Shown here piece after piece: positions 49,013-61,551 of a stretch of 64,000 bases of DNA. A program made the position numbers and the translations under genes. Positions within the stretch are counted from its first letter, which is position 1. Every line of letters starts with the position of its first letter. The stretch covers positions 61,636,019 through 61,700,018 of the forward strand of contig CM049306.1 of NCBI GenBank assembly GCA_026874595.1. The letters run 5' to 3'. The notes under the pieces were generated by a model. The model saw nothing but the letters and a program-made list of their open reading frames with translations, made no database searches and was not told where the DNA came from. This DNA comes from Sipunculus nudus (lineage: Eukaryota; Annelida; Sipuncula; Golfingiida; Sipunculidae).

Positions 49013-49015
<3 letters not shown>
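48336..49015. other. Very AT-rich gene-free stretch
   Basis: Nothing recognisable seen. Confidence 0.4.
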
Positions 49016-49067
<52 letters not shown>

Positions 49068-49100
49068 ATATATGAATATAATATATATATATCCTATATA
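49016..49100. repeat. (TA)n microsatellite
   Basis: About 45 pure TA bases then interrupted TA-rich DNA. Confidence 0.93.
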
Positions 49101-49524
49101 TTAAATTCTTATAATATAAAATAAATAGGGACGACATTAACAGTTAAACCTTTTCAGAGAATCAGTAATGCTGCAAAATATATATTGTATAAGACCTAGA
49201 ATAGATTGGAAGAAAAATAATAATAGTTAAAAATCCGGCCGGAGCAGGACTGAAAAAAAAATACACAAATCTTATAAAATGTTAAAGAGTACACGAATAA
49301 TTATAATAGGAATATTTGAAATAAGATTTTAAGTGTTGATGAGTAGATGAAATCCTATATTAGGAGAATCTATGTCGAATTAAGGTATGAAAATCAAGGC
49401 TCTGAGGGAAAAGAGGAATTATATGAGTGAAGATTTTAATCTGGCAAAGAGAAATGTCAGATATACAGGAATATGAATAACTGTACGATGATCTGCTTTC
49501 TGATGATATTTGTGTATAAAATAT

Positions 49525-49526
49525 AT

Positions 49527-49562
<36 letters not shown>

Positions 49563-49602
49563 AATGAACGTATATATATAATATGGTTGTCCCGGTATAA
49601 TC

Positions 49603-49650
<48 letters not shown>
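49525..49650. repeat. Two (TA)n microsatellites
   Basis: TA runs at 49533-49558 and 49604-49649, separated by tatataatatggttgtcccgg-containing spacer. Confidence 0.93.
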
Positions 49651-49653
<3 letters not shown>

Positions 49654-50078
49654 CGTTATTGCCTTGTTTAGGGAGGTTTGGGGGGCACTTCCTTTATAGC
49701 AAGGGTAGTTGACAAAGCTGTAGTATACCTTTACTAACCTTTAATAATCGAATAGAACATAATATTTATGTTATACCTGATCATTTTGACAAAATATATA
49801 CGTTTATACAGCTTATGCATCTCATATATGGATAAATATGAGATCTGGCATATGTAAATGATTTGATTCAATCATGGAAATTATGAATAATATGGTGTTG
49901 AAAACTGACCAAAGAGATTTTTTCCATAATTTGAAGGGACACTGAAGAAAATCATTCAGATATAGGTTATGCCCATATGTCATGAGAAGGGAGTTTGTCG
50001 GAAGGAGATTTTGAGCTGGTGTCCATTATTCCGGGGGCGGCCGCGGGGGTTGGGGTTATGTCGGTAAACTCTTGTGGA

Positions 50079-50096
50079 TAACCCCCCCCCCCCCCT
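50079..50096. repeat. Poly-C tract
   Basis: An uninterrupted run of about 15 C. Confidence 0.9.
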
Positions 50097-50246
50097 ATAT
50101 TTACTCATTAAACAAGGCTCATGGTACAACGACCCAACACGCGGCGTTAAAAACATGTACCCGATAAAAGACAATCTACACCATTAATTGATGACGAACC
50201 ACACGATACCGACGGCTCTTTTATGATCATCTCGAGGTATTTCAGA

Positions 50247-50249
<3 letters not shown>

Positions 50250-50296
<47 letters not shown>
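50250..50296. repeat. (TA)n microsatellite
   Basis: About 44 bases of pure TA. Confidence 0.95.
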
Positions 50297-50297
<1 letters not shown>

Positions 50298-50652
50298 CCG
50301 ACTGCATGATTTTATCTGCATGACAGGCAGGCGGTATATATGTACTTCAAAATACAGACCTTTACTACAATATACAAACTAATATGTGTTGTTTTAAGAA
50401 TGTATATTTTCCCGGTAAGTACATATCCTGCGTCCCATTTGCAAACATAGGTCTAAAGGTAAATTTAAACTAATATAAATCTGATAAACTTGGTGGGTTT
50501 TTCATATTTTTAATTTTTTTTTTTAAATACCAATATTGTCATATGCACAACAGCTCTCTGAAAATGTATCATTCATTCAATGCCTGCATGGGCCCGGTAT
50601 ATATTTTGCAGTCTTTTTTATATATTACCCGATGATTGTATGCGCCACAAAG

Positions 50653-50654
<2 letters not shown>

Positions 50655-50694
<40 letters not shown>
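50655..50694. repeat. (TA)n microsatellite
   Basis: About 36 bases of pure TA. Confidence 0.95.
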
Positions 50695-50696
<2 letters not shown>

Positions 50697-50807
50697 CTCT
50701 ATGTTAATAGTCCCTGGAACAAACATGAAACATGAGTATGAAGGACGAAAGTGTGGCTGGCCGCAGATAGCCCATATACATCCGTGTAATCTGTCATATA
50801 AGAGCTG

Positions 50808-50810
<3 letters not shown>

Positions 50811-50871
<61 letters not shown>
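50811..50871. repeat. (TA)n microsatellite
   Basis: About 57 bases of pure TA. The open frames crossing it are IYIYIY artefacts. Confidence 0.95.
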
Positions 50872-50873
<2 letters not shown>

Positions 50874-51470
50874 CGATCGTCAGCGTAACACATGTGTATA
50901 CGCACTTACGCAGGCCCATGAATATACATTGTTACACGCAAACAAAACCAATACTATTTGACACTTTTTTGACACTATTGCGCACAAAGCTGCCGTACCT
51001 GTGAAATGTATGTGATGACCAAATAAGGGTTGTATATATACATGCAGGGAGAGTGGCATCTACTTAATTCCTTAACATAAATGTGTATTTTATAAGAAAT
51101 GCCTTACCAGATATGCTTTAACATACAACTTGACATTTCTTTAGAATATGCACGTTAGTCGTCAAGCGCCTCTGCCATGCACAGTCCATTTGGACTATAC
51201 GCAATGCTTTTAACCCTTTTTTCTCAAAGTTTTCCGACTCCATGCATCCTTAATATTGTAGCCATATACATGCAGTTATGAGTGCGTGTGCTTATATATG
51301 TGTGTAAGGGGACACGTATTAAGGACTGGTTGTTAAAAGCCACCACTTGAACATTGAGAGCAACTTTATAGTAAGAACAAACATGCAGTTAAAGTTTTTA
51401 TGATGACGAATCATGAACTATTGACAACATATTGATCTGTTAGATTTAAATATAAATATTATTCAACTCC

Positions 51471-51592
<122 letters not shown>

Positions 51593-51594
51593 TA

Positions 51595-52860
51595 CCGTAC
51601 ACCATGCTCAGTGATGACACGGAGATTTCATTTGCGCTTGGATTACACTCTCCTATTGGCCTTATCAGAACAAGGCCTATAATTATGATATATTATCATC
51701 ATCCATTGTCTATCAGCTCCCTCACTGTCTTTGTATTGTGCACGTGGTTTTTATCATCACCGTCTCTAGTGCCCTTTAACCTCTGAATATTTCGTAATAC
51801 GTTCTTGCAGCATGTGATACGAGACTTTGGATATATCTTATCATATAGCTTGATTGCTCAATATGTTTTTGCTTACATCGGTATATCATCCGCTGCGCAA
51901 TGCTTATAATATAAAAGTCACTTACGTTAAGTTATTGTATGTTTCAACTTTGATGTATGTATTTAGAGATCCACAAAGCATATATAAGCTGCTGTTGCGT
52001 GCATGTGTGCATGCCTGATTCGGATGTGCGTGTCTTCAGAGACCAAAGTCTTGTTTCAGATTACCCTGGTATCCTGTAGGGCTGTTTTTGAGCCTTCATT
52101 TGGCCACTAGCAGTCTCTAAACAAGCGTGGGCAAGATTTATACGACCCAAAGTAGGACTCTATATAGCATGCATATTGAATCCGTAGGTGTAATGAAGCA
52201 AATCGCCATCAATAAAAGCTCTATATAGAGCGACTATCAGAACCTGGATGGTCGCTCAATAAAAGCGATCCATAAATATATATACAGAAACACTGGCACA
52301 GTTTGACCTTACATGAGCTTTTGGCAAAAACCAATTGTTTAATATATTGTATAGATATCCACGTGGGATGGCTGGCCTGTGTTGGGATCTAGGATATAGG
52401 TTTAATGCATGTGGTTTTGCACAAAAGTGCCCTCTGTCCTGGTGTGGATGGTAATATTGTATTAAACACATAGACCAAGGGTGAATTTATCTTATGTCGC
52501 AAATTCTTTTAACTATAACCACTTTTTCTCAGCCTTTGCTTCATGCTAGGATGTCCTGAGCTGTCTGTGTATGTGATATTCATTTAGTAATAGGGAGACG
52601 CAGGCGGGCAGACCAGCCGGTGTGATGGCAAGGATCAGTATGTGCCTGATATCACCTAACGGGGCAGCCTGTAAACATTTGTCAACATAAGGCAGTCGTC
52701 ATGAGCTTCATGAATGGGGCCCATTAACTCCTCCCTCCACGCCAAATATGGGGTTATGACGTGCGTGCAACAAATTAAAAAAATCTGAATACCCAGTGGC
52801 CATAGCTTCCGGAGGAAGCCACACCCCCAATAGTATGATTGACAGCCATATGCCATATGG
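51595..52860. other. Gene-free stretch
   Basis: No recognisable coding sequence. It leads into the orphan promoter near 52.87 kb. Confidence 0.4.
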
Positions 52861-52867
52861 GCTTTCC

Positions 52868-53035
52868 CCAATAATATAAATAGCAGCGCTCGCGTGAGTC
52901 AAACTCATCCACAGAGCTATTGCCTCATCGAGTGAAAGGGGATACCAATACCCGCTAAGTTACAAACTTGTAAACCAAGCAGACTTCCAGAACACCACTG
53001 GGAAGTAATTTAGAAAACCACTTCAGATATCAGGT
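52868..53035 (+). promoter_or_regulatory. Candidate TATA promoter with a non-coding first exon
   Basis: CCAAT (52868-52872) and a strong TATA box TATAAATAG (52875-52883) are followed about 25 bases later by a plausible start near gtcaaactc (52897-52905). Downstream sequence contains no ATG and ends at CAG/GTAGGT (donor GT at 53034-53035), so it has the layout of a 5' untranslated exon of about 130 bases. No coding exon it could feed is obvious before the P450 gene 3.4 kb downstream. It could serve a distal first exon of that gene or an unrecognised transcript, or be chance. Confidence 0.3.
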
Positions 53036-56000
53036 AGGTTACTTACATTTATATATGGCTTAGTGTACCATACAGCGGTCTTAGTAATATATCGCGGACC
53101 GGGTTTGCATAAAGGCGATCAGCTGATGGGACCACACGTGTGTCCACGATATACTTACTCTATGAAGCAGTGAAACAACTGTGTACGTAATAAGAGCTCG
53201 AAGGGTTTATATAATTTTCTGCACAAGTTTACCTTGAACACCAGGAAAAAGTTTCGTGAATAAGTTTAAATCACATGCGTAGCATCCAGGCATAGTTTAC
53301 AATCAAAAATCCTTCTGTAATAGTAAACATGATTTATACTGCATTAGATGGGATATAGTAAAGGTGTGCACTGAAACGAAAGGTAAGAACACAGAACTAT
53401 TTGATAAATCACGTAGATTATAAAACAATCACATTGTCAGCGAACACAGTAAACAGGAGAGGACTTTAAATTGGGCGGGCAGTGTATGTTCGTGTCCAGA
53501 ACACGAGCTGCATATAATAATATAGCATGACTCATGAAACACATGGTGAACGACCGGTCTGCGCTATCCACTGATAGAGACACGCAGCAACGCTCTGTAA
53601 ACCAAAACAAATACACAGACACAGTCGTCGCAACACCAAGGCTACAAGGCGTAAAAACTGTCCTGCCGTCTGCAGACCCAACCCCCGCGCCGCCTGAGAA
53701 ATGTACAGGGTCTCCTTTCACTATGAATACATGTGAACTTCATTTCCCCACCACCAGCAATTTTTATTGGCCTTTTGAGAAAAGTGGGCCAGTGGCCGGC
53801 AAGTTTCACTTTCGAATAGTTTTCATTACAGAAGTGTAATTATGGTCGGGAGTTACACCACCATACACCTATAGTCACCTAATAATTTGAATTTCCTGAA
53901 TTATACATATAGGTGTGCTCTGAAGTGTCTGTGCACATAAAGGAAATTGATGGATTTCAAATATTAATAAATATTGACAAATTCTAGCAAAGTCGATAAA
54001 CATGACAAAAACAAAAACGCGATTAGTGATTTTTGGGTTCTAAGTTCGATATATTAAACGGAACTAAGATCTGCATCATAAACATCCTTTCGATAAATAA
54101 GAGGTGTGAACCTTTGGCTTTCTTTATGAGACGCGGCTGTCGCATTTTGGTTGATGTACAGGGAAATGTAATTGTGTGGCTGTTCTAGACATATCAGACC
54201 ATTGAAGCCTGTTTCTTTTAGAGGAAAGCCTAGTGTTTGTATGGGTTGCTAGCTGTTGGTGCGGCAGTTTGACCGTTATGGGGTTGCAGTCTTTAGATTG
54301 ATGTTCCTACCGACAGCCTTGCTTGCTGTGTAAGCCCTGGGGTATGCAGCACGGAAACCAAGCAACACGCGTGTACTGCCAGTCCCGGTAAATCGTCTTA
54401 GCAGGGACATGAATTTTTGATGTTCATGTCTTCATTCGTTCTATTTCCTCACGAAAGGTCGTGGGCTCGTGCCAAAGCGTCCACGGAATATGTTCCTTTT
54501 GTATTTCACTGTTGCCTGGCTTGCAAAACCTTCGCTCTGCCAGCACGTCAACTGCTCCGCTCGCTTAAGTAGAAAGAAACGTTCACATGATGGTGATTCT
54601 TTGATTTGATTCATGTACTTTTCAAATGCAAGCCTAAAAAAGAAACCTCCGAGGTCCCCCCATTGCTGAACATAACTAAACTCAATTCACCAAGTTTAAA
54701 TCGAACGTTCTTGTGCGCCTGCACACTAATCCAAGGATACAGTTATTACCCACGTCAAGGTTGACTTTGGCTGCAGGGCTCGCCTGGTTTTTAAATGAAT
54801 GAAATAATATTAGTATCCCTACTCAATCTCTGCAGTTCCGTCACACGCTGTCACTGCAAACAAGATAGAATTCTCTCGCACTGTAACTTCTGACAAAACC
54901 TTAAAGGTGTGACACACATACTTCAAACAAAGACCCAAGGTGTGACGCCGAATGCTTAGCAAAGCATATACAAGTGTAGGGTGGGGCATCTTATATTCTG
55001 CAACATTAGCATGAATAGACCCAACCCTGCACTTAACCCTGCCACGCGCATATATATCATGCCGTATACGTTTATTATTTGGTTTTTATTTAGTGTTGTA
55101 TCTGTTTGTACGCTGAAAGTTTATCGTTATATATAGATGTAGTACTTTAAGTTATCCAAGTAACCCAAGTGTGTGCGTCTGTGTTTGTCACAAAACGGCA
55201 GATTTAAACTATTGTGGAAAGACTTGTAAAATAATATTATAAATAAAGATAAATATAGACTCTGGTTAACAGTTTTGCAAAAGTACGTTTAAATGCCGGG
55301 TTGATTTTTGAAAATAGAATAATCATTACACCGGCTTTTAATAGACCACTCAGGTAGCATTTTATGTCATGAACACGTAATATAAAACCACCGAAGGGCA
55401 GGTCTAGCGGTGGCATTGTAAAAAATGTCGGAAGTTGGCAATTTCCTTGCTTGGTATTATGATTTAGATCAAAGGAAAAGACTATGATGTCTGTTGCCAG
55501 CCGACTGTACGTAATGTGGCAGCGCAGACTCGACTAATCAATATTTAGGTAACAGCTGTGAGGAAAATACTCTTACTCAAGCCGGTCCATGTTTGTCAGC
55601 AATCCTGAATGACGCAGCGTGAGTCGGACCAAGAATATCAGTAATGATGGCTAAATCTCCCCCCAGTGTTGTAAGAACATCTCCTGTCTTATCAGTCCTG
55701 CAGCATGTTTAAAGGTGTCTTGGAATTTCTGACGTGGAGGATTCCATTTATAATGTTTATAGGTGCTATTGAAGCCAGGAAAGCCGAATTACGTATCCCT
55801 CTTGCCAGGAAATTCAATTGTTTGCAGACTCGTTTGGAGATCATTGAAATTTGTCCCCGCCGCCCACGATTCATTAATCAGACATTTATCACCAAAACTG
55901 GTTATTACCCCTCTCGTCAGGACTAAGTCTGTCAAAGACTTACAAATGGTGCTTCAATGTGTTTTATCATTCTCGTCTGAACGAGCTGCCACTTATATCT

Positions 56001-56243
56001 AAGACGTTCTGTGGACGAACAGTGGCATTAAACAGCTCCTGTCCATTCCCCGAGTGACGCATACTACGGCTGAATTGCAGCCTGCTAACAAGTGTCTCTT
56101 ATCAGCTTCAGTTGATACGTCCAGCCCCCTCACACACAGAGAACAGCCTAGAACTCCCCAGGCAATCTGTGAATTGCCTCATCCGCTGTCATAGTAACTC
56201 TCATACATATATGGTTATCCCCTGCCGGTGACGTAGATGGCTC
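53036..56243. other. Upstream region of the P450 gene
   Basis: No confident coding exon. Open frames at 53534-53839 (+), 53437-53721 (-) and 55705-55926 (+) have no recognisable motif. The stretch has few microsatellites compared with the rest of the window and may hold regulatory sequence for the P450 gene; that is inference from position. Confidence 0.35.
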
Positions 56244-56300
56244 AGCCAATCAGCGCAGACCAAATACTATAAATCGACATGTGTATTGCAGGACCAGTCA
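56244..56300 (+). promoter_or_regulatory. P450 core promoter (CCAAT and TATA boxes)
   Basis: AGCCAAT (56244-56250) lies 18 bases before TATAAAT (56268-56274), and the start codon is 126 bases below the TATA box. A transcription start near 56298-56305 would give a 5' untranslated region of about 100 bases. A CRE half site (TGACGTAG, 56229-56236) lies just upstream of the CCAAT box. The position relative to a well-supported first exon makes this a credible core promoter. Confidence 0.6.
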
Positions 56301-56399
56301 TTCACAAGTTGAGAGCCAGAGCGGCACACGCGACACAGCCTTACAACTTCCACGGGATACAAGTTTCAACACGCTGTGAGATTACTACAACATACCAAC

Positions 56400-59300
56400 A
56401 TGCTAGCCATAACCGGACTTCTCATAACCGCAGTGAGCCTTTTGTTGACATACCTTGCCATCACGACAATTTTCCGCCGGAGGTAAGACACTTTCATTTG
56501 AACTCAGTTTATAGTTTGTACGTTTTACTTACTTAATGATAAAGTGCTCATACAAGCACAACTACATTATGCTTTGTCACAGGAAAAAGGTGATGACTTG
56601 AATTTAAAAATATGAATTGTATCAATGAAGTGAGTTGCCATTAACTTTTCTTTTTTCAGTATTTGTTAAATGATTTGGATTTGTGGGCTTGTATTCTATA
56701 TTTATTATCACTCTGTTTAATTGTTTTTCCTGTTTTTCAATAGGCAAAATATGTTAAACTAATCGTTTCCTGTCAAATGTACATATATATAAAATAAATC
56801 GTCAGAAAAACAATGATTCGCGGAAGACTGCTTCTTATATTTGTTTCTTCTCATTGAGGAATGTTTGAAATTGTATTCTCAGTTGTCTGTAGATGGCTCA
56901 AGTCGCTGATAGATATGGGCTGGTACATCAGATTTAGCTTAGCTCCCACCTTTGGGCGCTATACCTGGGTGCCGTCACGGCCCGACTTGACCGCGTTATT
57001 GATGAGTCACTATATCGATAGGCCCGGCACGGTCATTGTCAATTCTCCCGAACAGTCTATAACCTCATCAATGGTTGGATAACAATGAGTCCTTCAGGGG
57101 GCTATGTTCTCAGGCCTTTGGTCGGATCGATTTAGTTGAGTTATCATGTTATGATCGGGCTGGCCCGGGGACCTGACAAGCCTCTGAGTCAAGTTGTAAA
57201 ACAACAGTAGACCAGAAATTCCGTTACACCGCTTGATGAATAGTTGATGTCGTCTGCGGTGACTAGTTTGTTTTTCAAGAAATATAAATAGTTAATGACT
57301 GAATTTCCGGCCAGCTCACTGTTGTCTGCGCCACGGGCCCTGGAGATTTTTACTGTTGTATCAGATATAAGCATACAGAACCGTTGCTTCATTTGAAAGT
57401 AATGTGTATACTCGGAGCGCGCCGTACGCTCACTCCCACACCCCCGCACTGAGATTAGTTATTGACTTAAGCAATTGAGCGGGCACGTGTACACAGTTTT
57501 TCAAAGCCACTTGCGTAGGTAAGCACAAGTGCCCATCTTTACTCACGATCCCCTTTCCCATATGGGGCTGATAACATATTTTGAAATATTTTGTTTCTCC
57601 CGCTCGCACGTAACTAAGAGCACTTTACCGAGGAAGTTAAATATAGATAGGACACCATGTAGTGTAATATTTAACTTGACAGTCCTGTCTCTCTCATCGT
57701 GTCTGCCTGTCCCAACTTCCGGTATACGTTGATGTATTGCACGTACACCTAAGTGCGGCCGCACTTACAGACATGTATATCAGTATATGGTATATATTCT
57801 CATCATACGTGTTGTTACTGTCATTGTATACCTTGCACCTAACCCAGTCTGATGAAATGTTCAAGGGGTCAAAAGTGCATGGAACAGCTTGTCTTATCTT
57901 AACTGGTTACATCATCCATGACTCAGTACATGAAGAAGCAAATCGATTAATGTTTAGCTTGTTTTTCTTGATTATTACATATAATGATAATTTGTTGTTG
58001 TTGTTGCAGGCGACGTGGTGAACCACCAATTGCAGGCGGTCATTTAGTATGGGGAAGTGCCTCCGAATTCTCCAGCAACGCCGTGAGTTACCTGCACAAA
58101 TGCCGTGACCGGTACGGTGACGTGTTCACGTTACGTCTCGTCAATCAGTACCTGACCATCATCATGGACCCACACAGCTACGAAGCCGTGAGCAGAGAGA
58201 AAAACTTCGACTTTGACGCAATCCAAAAGCAAGTCAACTGGAATGTGTTCAGCTTTGTCCTAAAAGAACCCCGTGTGATGATCAAAAACACGGGGCGCAC
58301 CGTCCGAGGTTCATTCCTCAATGGGGCGATGGAGAAGTTTATCGGCCACCTGGACACTGCATGTGATGAGCTGCAGCCAGTCAGGGACGTTCCCCCGGAG
58401 TGGGTCGAGTACGGACTTAGAGAAATGTGCTCTATGACCATGTTTGACGCTCTGTTCAATTCTGTATTCGGTCGCCGGAACCACCCCATGTTCAACCCAC
58501 AGCGCGTCTACAAGAACTTCGAAGAGTTCCACCGTTATTTTAACTACTTCTGGCTTGGCATGCCAAAGAAATGGTTTCCGTCCGCAATGCAGGCATTGGG
58601 GGAACTTCTGGAGCAGCCTACATCCGAGGAACTGCTGGAATGTGACGATTCTTCGTGTTACATCAAAACCGCGGTAGAATACATGAAGATGCAGGGACAA
58701 TCTGAAGGAGACATCAAGGGACATAACTTGGTGTACCTCCACGTCAACTACAACACATTTCGTCTTTCCTTCTGGGTACTTTATTACCTGCTCGCCCACC
58801 CCGAAGCTCTAGCCGGTCTCCGTGAAGAACTCAACGCTGCCATTGAAGAAAACCTCAACGCGTCCACCAACACCGCCAGCTTCAATATCAAAGCCCTAGA
58901 GGAGCTTAAAGTTTTAGGTAGGTACAACAGATTTACATTTGATTAATTAAAGAAATACCTAATTATTACCTTAAACATCAAATTACACTTTAAACCACAC
59001 TGTACAAGCTTGCTCTGTTATAGAAGTGCAAAATAAAGCATAATAACACTATAAATTATAAATAAAGGTTAAAACAGAATAATCCTGCCGCATTTACTAT
59101 AAATTATACACGAAGAAGAACATTCTAAAAGCCTGCTGCTTCCTGGACCGGTTTCCTTTTCGAATTCCCATGCATACAGTTGTGTAATAATCCCGACGCA
59201 TGAACGCCCCCTCCCTGAAAGAATATATCTGAAACATGGCTTATCTTGAGACACGATCTGCGGTTATCCCAGCATGTTTGACATAGTTTACGCTTTGATT

Positions 59301-60162
59301 GTTACAGACAGCGTCATTACTGAGAGCTCTCGGTTATCCAGCGGTGTCTTCATGGTCCGTTACATCAGCGACGACACGCAGTTCACTGACAGCAGTGGCA
59401 ACAAACATCTAATGAGGAAAGGCGACCGTGTGGCCATCTACCCACCTGCCATCCACAAGGACCCAGAAATCTTCGATGAACCACTGGTAAGTGTTCTGCT
59501 TTGATTTACGTTCAACCATATACATGTGTTGTAGAAATGACACTATAAGCCGTGTCACAAGAAATAACTGAGACTCATGCGTGTCTGTGATCGACATATG
59601 TTTTCAAATATTTTTATTTCATTAATAATTAACTATATACCAGATTTTAGAGTTCAGGGAGCTAAATGACAGGGAAATATACTAGTAATTATATGGATTT
59701 ATAGTGAAATCTTGTCCAATTCCTACAACAATGATTTCACATGGTCCTTGTACAATTACATCAAATAGTTAAAAGATTGTAAAAGATTTGTCAGTAACTG
59801 AAGCATCCAAATATACCGAATTTGATTTTGATAACAATTTATTTTATTTTGCTTTCTTTTATTCATTGCAGAAGTACAAATACGACAGGTTCGTTGATAC
59901 AAAGTTCTACAAGGACGGGCGTGAAGTCAAGAACCCTGTGATGGCGTTCGGTACCATCTGCCCCGGCAAACGTTACGCATTGTTACAGAGCAAGTGGTTC
60001 CTCCTGAAGATGATGACCCATTACCACATGGAGCTTATCCCCGGAGAATCCACCGAATTGGACGTAGAATACCATGGACATGAAATCCTCCCACCTAAAA
60101 ATGACGTCCAGATCAGAATGAAAAACCGGCCCGATGCACCACAGTTGGAGTTCGTAGTTTAG
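56400..60162 (+). CDS. Microsomal cytochrome P450, CYP7/CYP8 (prostacyclin synthase-like) type
   Basis: Four exons: 56400-56482, 58010-58917, 59308-59486 and 59872-60162, all with GT-AG introns (donors GTAAGA, GTAGGT, GTAAGT), joining to 486 residues, close to the roughly 500 usual for CYP7/CYP8. Residues 4-25 form the ER membrane anchor, followed by five arginines (26-30) and a GEPP hinge much like prostacyclin synthase. DPHSYEAV, KCRDRYGDVFT and the downstream FYKDGREVKN also resemble that enzyme. The I-helix motif is HVNYNT (272-277), with the Asn typical of CYP7/CYP8 replacing the usual acidic residue. ExxR is ESSR (336-339), the PERF-like region is KYDRF (393-397), and the haem ligand is Cys420 in FGTICPG. 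That loop is three residues shorter than the canonical FxxGxxxCxG. Known relatives hydroxylate sterols or isomerise prostaglandin H2; the substrate here cannot be told. The first ATG after the TATA box was taken; the ATG inside intron 1 at 57984 was not. Confidence 0.88.
56483..58009 (+). other. Intron 1 of the P450 gene
   Basis: A 1527-base phase-2 intron splitting Arg28, separating the membrane anchor exon from the catalytic exon. The acceptor is a ttgttgttgttgttgcag run. It includes a GC-richer middle part (about 56870-57560) with short open frames but no identifiable element. Introns 2 (58918-59307, phase 1) and 3 (59487-59871, phase 0) are 390 and 385 bases. Confidence 0.8.
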
Positions 60163-60490
60163 AGTATGCCGACGATAACATCCGGTTATTGTTTAGTATT
60201 AAAAAAGCAAGAAGCCATACCCGTTAGATAGACTGGCTTCCGGCAGTCAATCGCGGGCGCAGGCCGCCCGTCGTCCACCTCGGCCCCAAAGATGCACGAG
60301 GGGGATGAAATTCAAATGAAGGTGACTGTTGTCATGGCAACGGCAGGCAAAAACATCAAGTTGTATGACTTCAAATGGTGCTTCGGATTGTTGTGACAAA
60401 AAAATCTCTATCTACATGATGCTGCCCTTGTAAATATATTTAATATTTATTTATTTATTAACTGTAAATAAATTATAAAGACACCATGAC
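60163..60490 (+). promoter_or_regulatory. P450 3' untranslated region with AU-rich element
   Basis: After the stop, the sequence carries three overlapping ATTTA pentamers (60445-60457) in a T/A-rich block, an arrangement typical of AU-rich elements that destabilise mRNA. It lies just before the polyadenylation signal. The role is inferred from the motif. Confidence 0.45.
60467..60472 (+). terminator. Polyadenylation signal AATAAA
   Basis: The first canonical AATAAA after the P450 stop, about 305 bases downstream, giving a compact 3' untranslated region of about 325 bases. Confidence 0.6.
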
Positions 60491-60765
60491 CATGTAAACC
60501 TCCCAATCCAGATATTATAACTGCACTGTACACAAGCATTTATTTATTGAAATACATTACAAAAAGAAGATCTGTACATTGTTCACATGCATGTGTCATA
60601 TGTAAGGCAGATGATAACGCCAAAAGCATAGCATACTTATACATATCGACGATACAATTCATGTATCACCTTAACAGTTTGGGTATGATGTGAGAAATCT
60701 GCCAAAGGGTGCCTTACATATTGGAGTAGGGCTTTGCAGGAACAGTTCACTGAATTATGCACAAT

Positions 60766-60766
60766 A

Positions 60767-60833
<67 letters not shown>
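60766..60833. repeat. (TA)n microsatellite
   Basis: About 60 bases of TA. Confidence 0.95.
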
Positions 60834-60834
<1 letters not shown>

Positions 60835-60839
60835 ATTAT

Positions 60840-61210
60840 ACTTTTTATTGCTTTCTGTTAGCCTTCTCGCTCAGATACTCAGACTTGGTCAACAGACATG
60901 ATGTAAGACCTGTACCACAGACCTCTGTCATGTAATCATGTAAATGGTTTTCAATAGCATCCATCAAGTGAGAACCCCTGCACATATATTGTAGGTTCAA
61001 CTTTAGTAGTTGTGTTGGGACCAATGAAACCATTAGATGTCAAAAACAGATATGGACCAATGTGAAAAGATGTAGATCTTTTACCACAAAAACACCCATT
61101 AAGTGTTCAGTCTTATCGTAAATGCACTGCTTTTATAGCATTTATGGATAAGGCTTACCCCCTAAGATCTAGAGACAACTGCACTAGTCATTCAGAGAGA
61201 GATCTATACA
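60840..61210. other. Gene-free stretch
   Basis: Nothing recognisable seen. Confidence 0.4.
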
Positions 61211-61211
61211 C

Positions 61212-61212
<1 letters not shown>

Positions 61213-61262
<50 letters not shown>
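61213..61262. repeat. (TA)n microsatellite
   Basis: About 48 bases of pure TA. Confidence 0.95.
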
Positions 61263-61265
<3 letters not shown>

Positions 61266-61472
61266 GGTATCGAATTTTACCTAATTTATTGTCTGGCTTA
61301 TATGGATGGCCCGGCAAACGTATTTATAATTAACTTATTTGATTATTTATGTTGCATGGAAAAATCTATTTCAACATTTGTCGCGTTCATTCAAGCATCT
61401 GTCATTTGTCATTTGTCATCATATAAATAAATTATTTTGAATTTTATGAAAAATCTGGTTGTCATGGATTAT

Positions 61473-61514
61473 TGAGAGAAAGAGGAGAAAGAGAGGGGAC
61501 GAAAAGTGAATACC

Positions 61515-61549
<35 letters not shown>
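61473..61549. repeat. (GA)n microsatellite
   Basis: Loose GA-rich start (61473-61500) and a pure GA run at about 61518-61549. Confidence 0.92.

Positions 61550-61551
<2 letters not shown>

Noticed and set aside
57984-58009. ATG at 57984 as the start of the P450
   Set aside because: It would give MIICCCCC before RRRGEPP, which is the intron's polypyrimidine/acceptor region; the upstream exon at 56400-56482 supplies a proper membrane anchor and keeps frame across a GT-AG intron.
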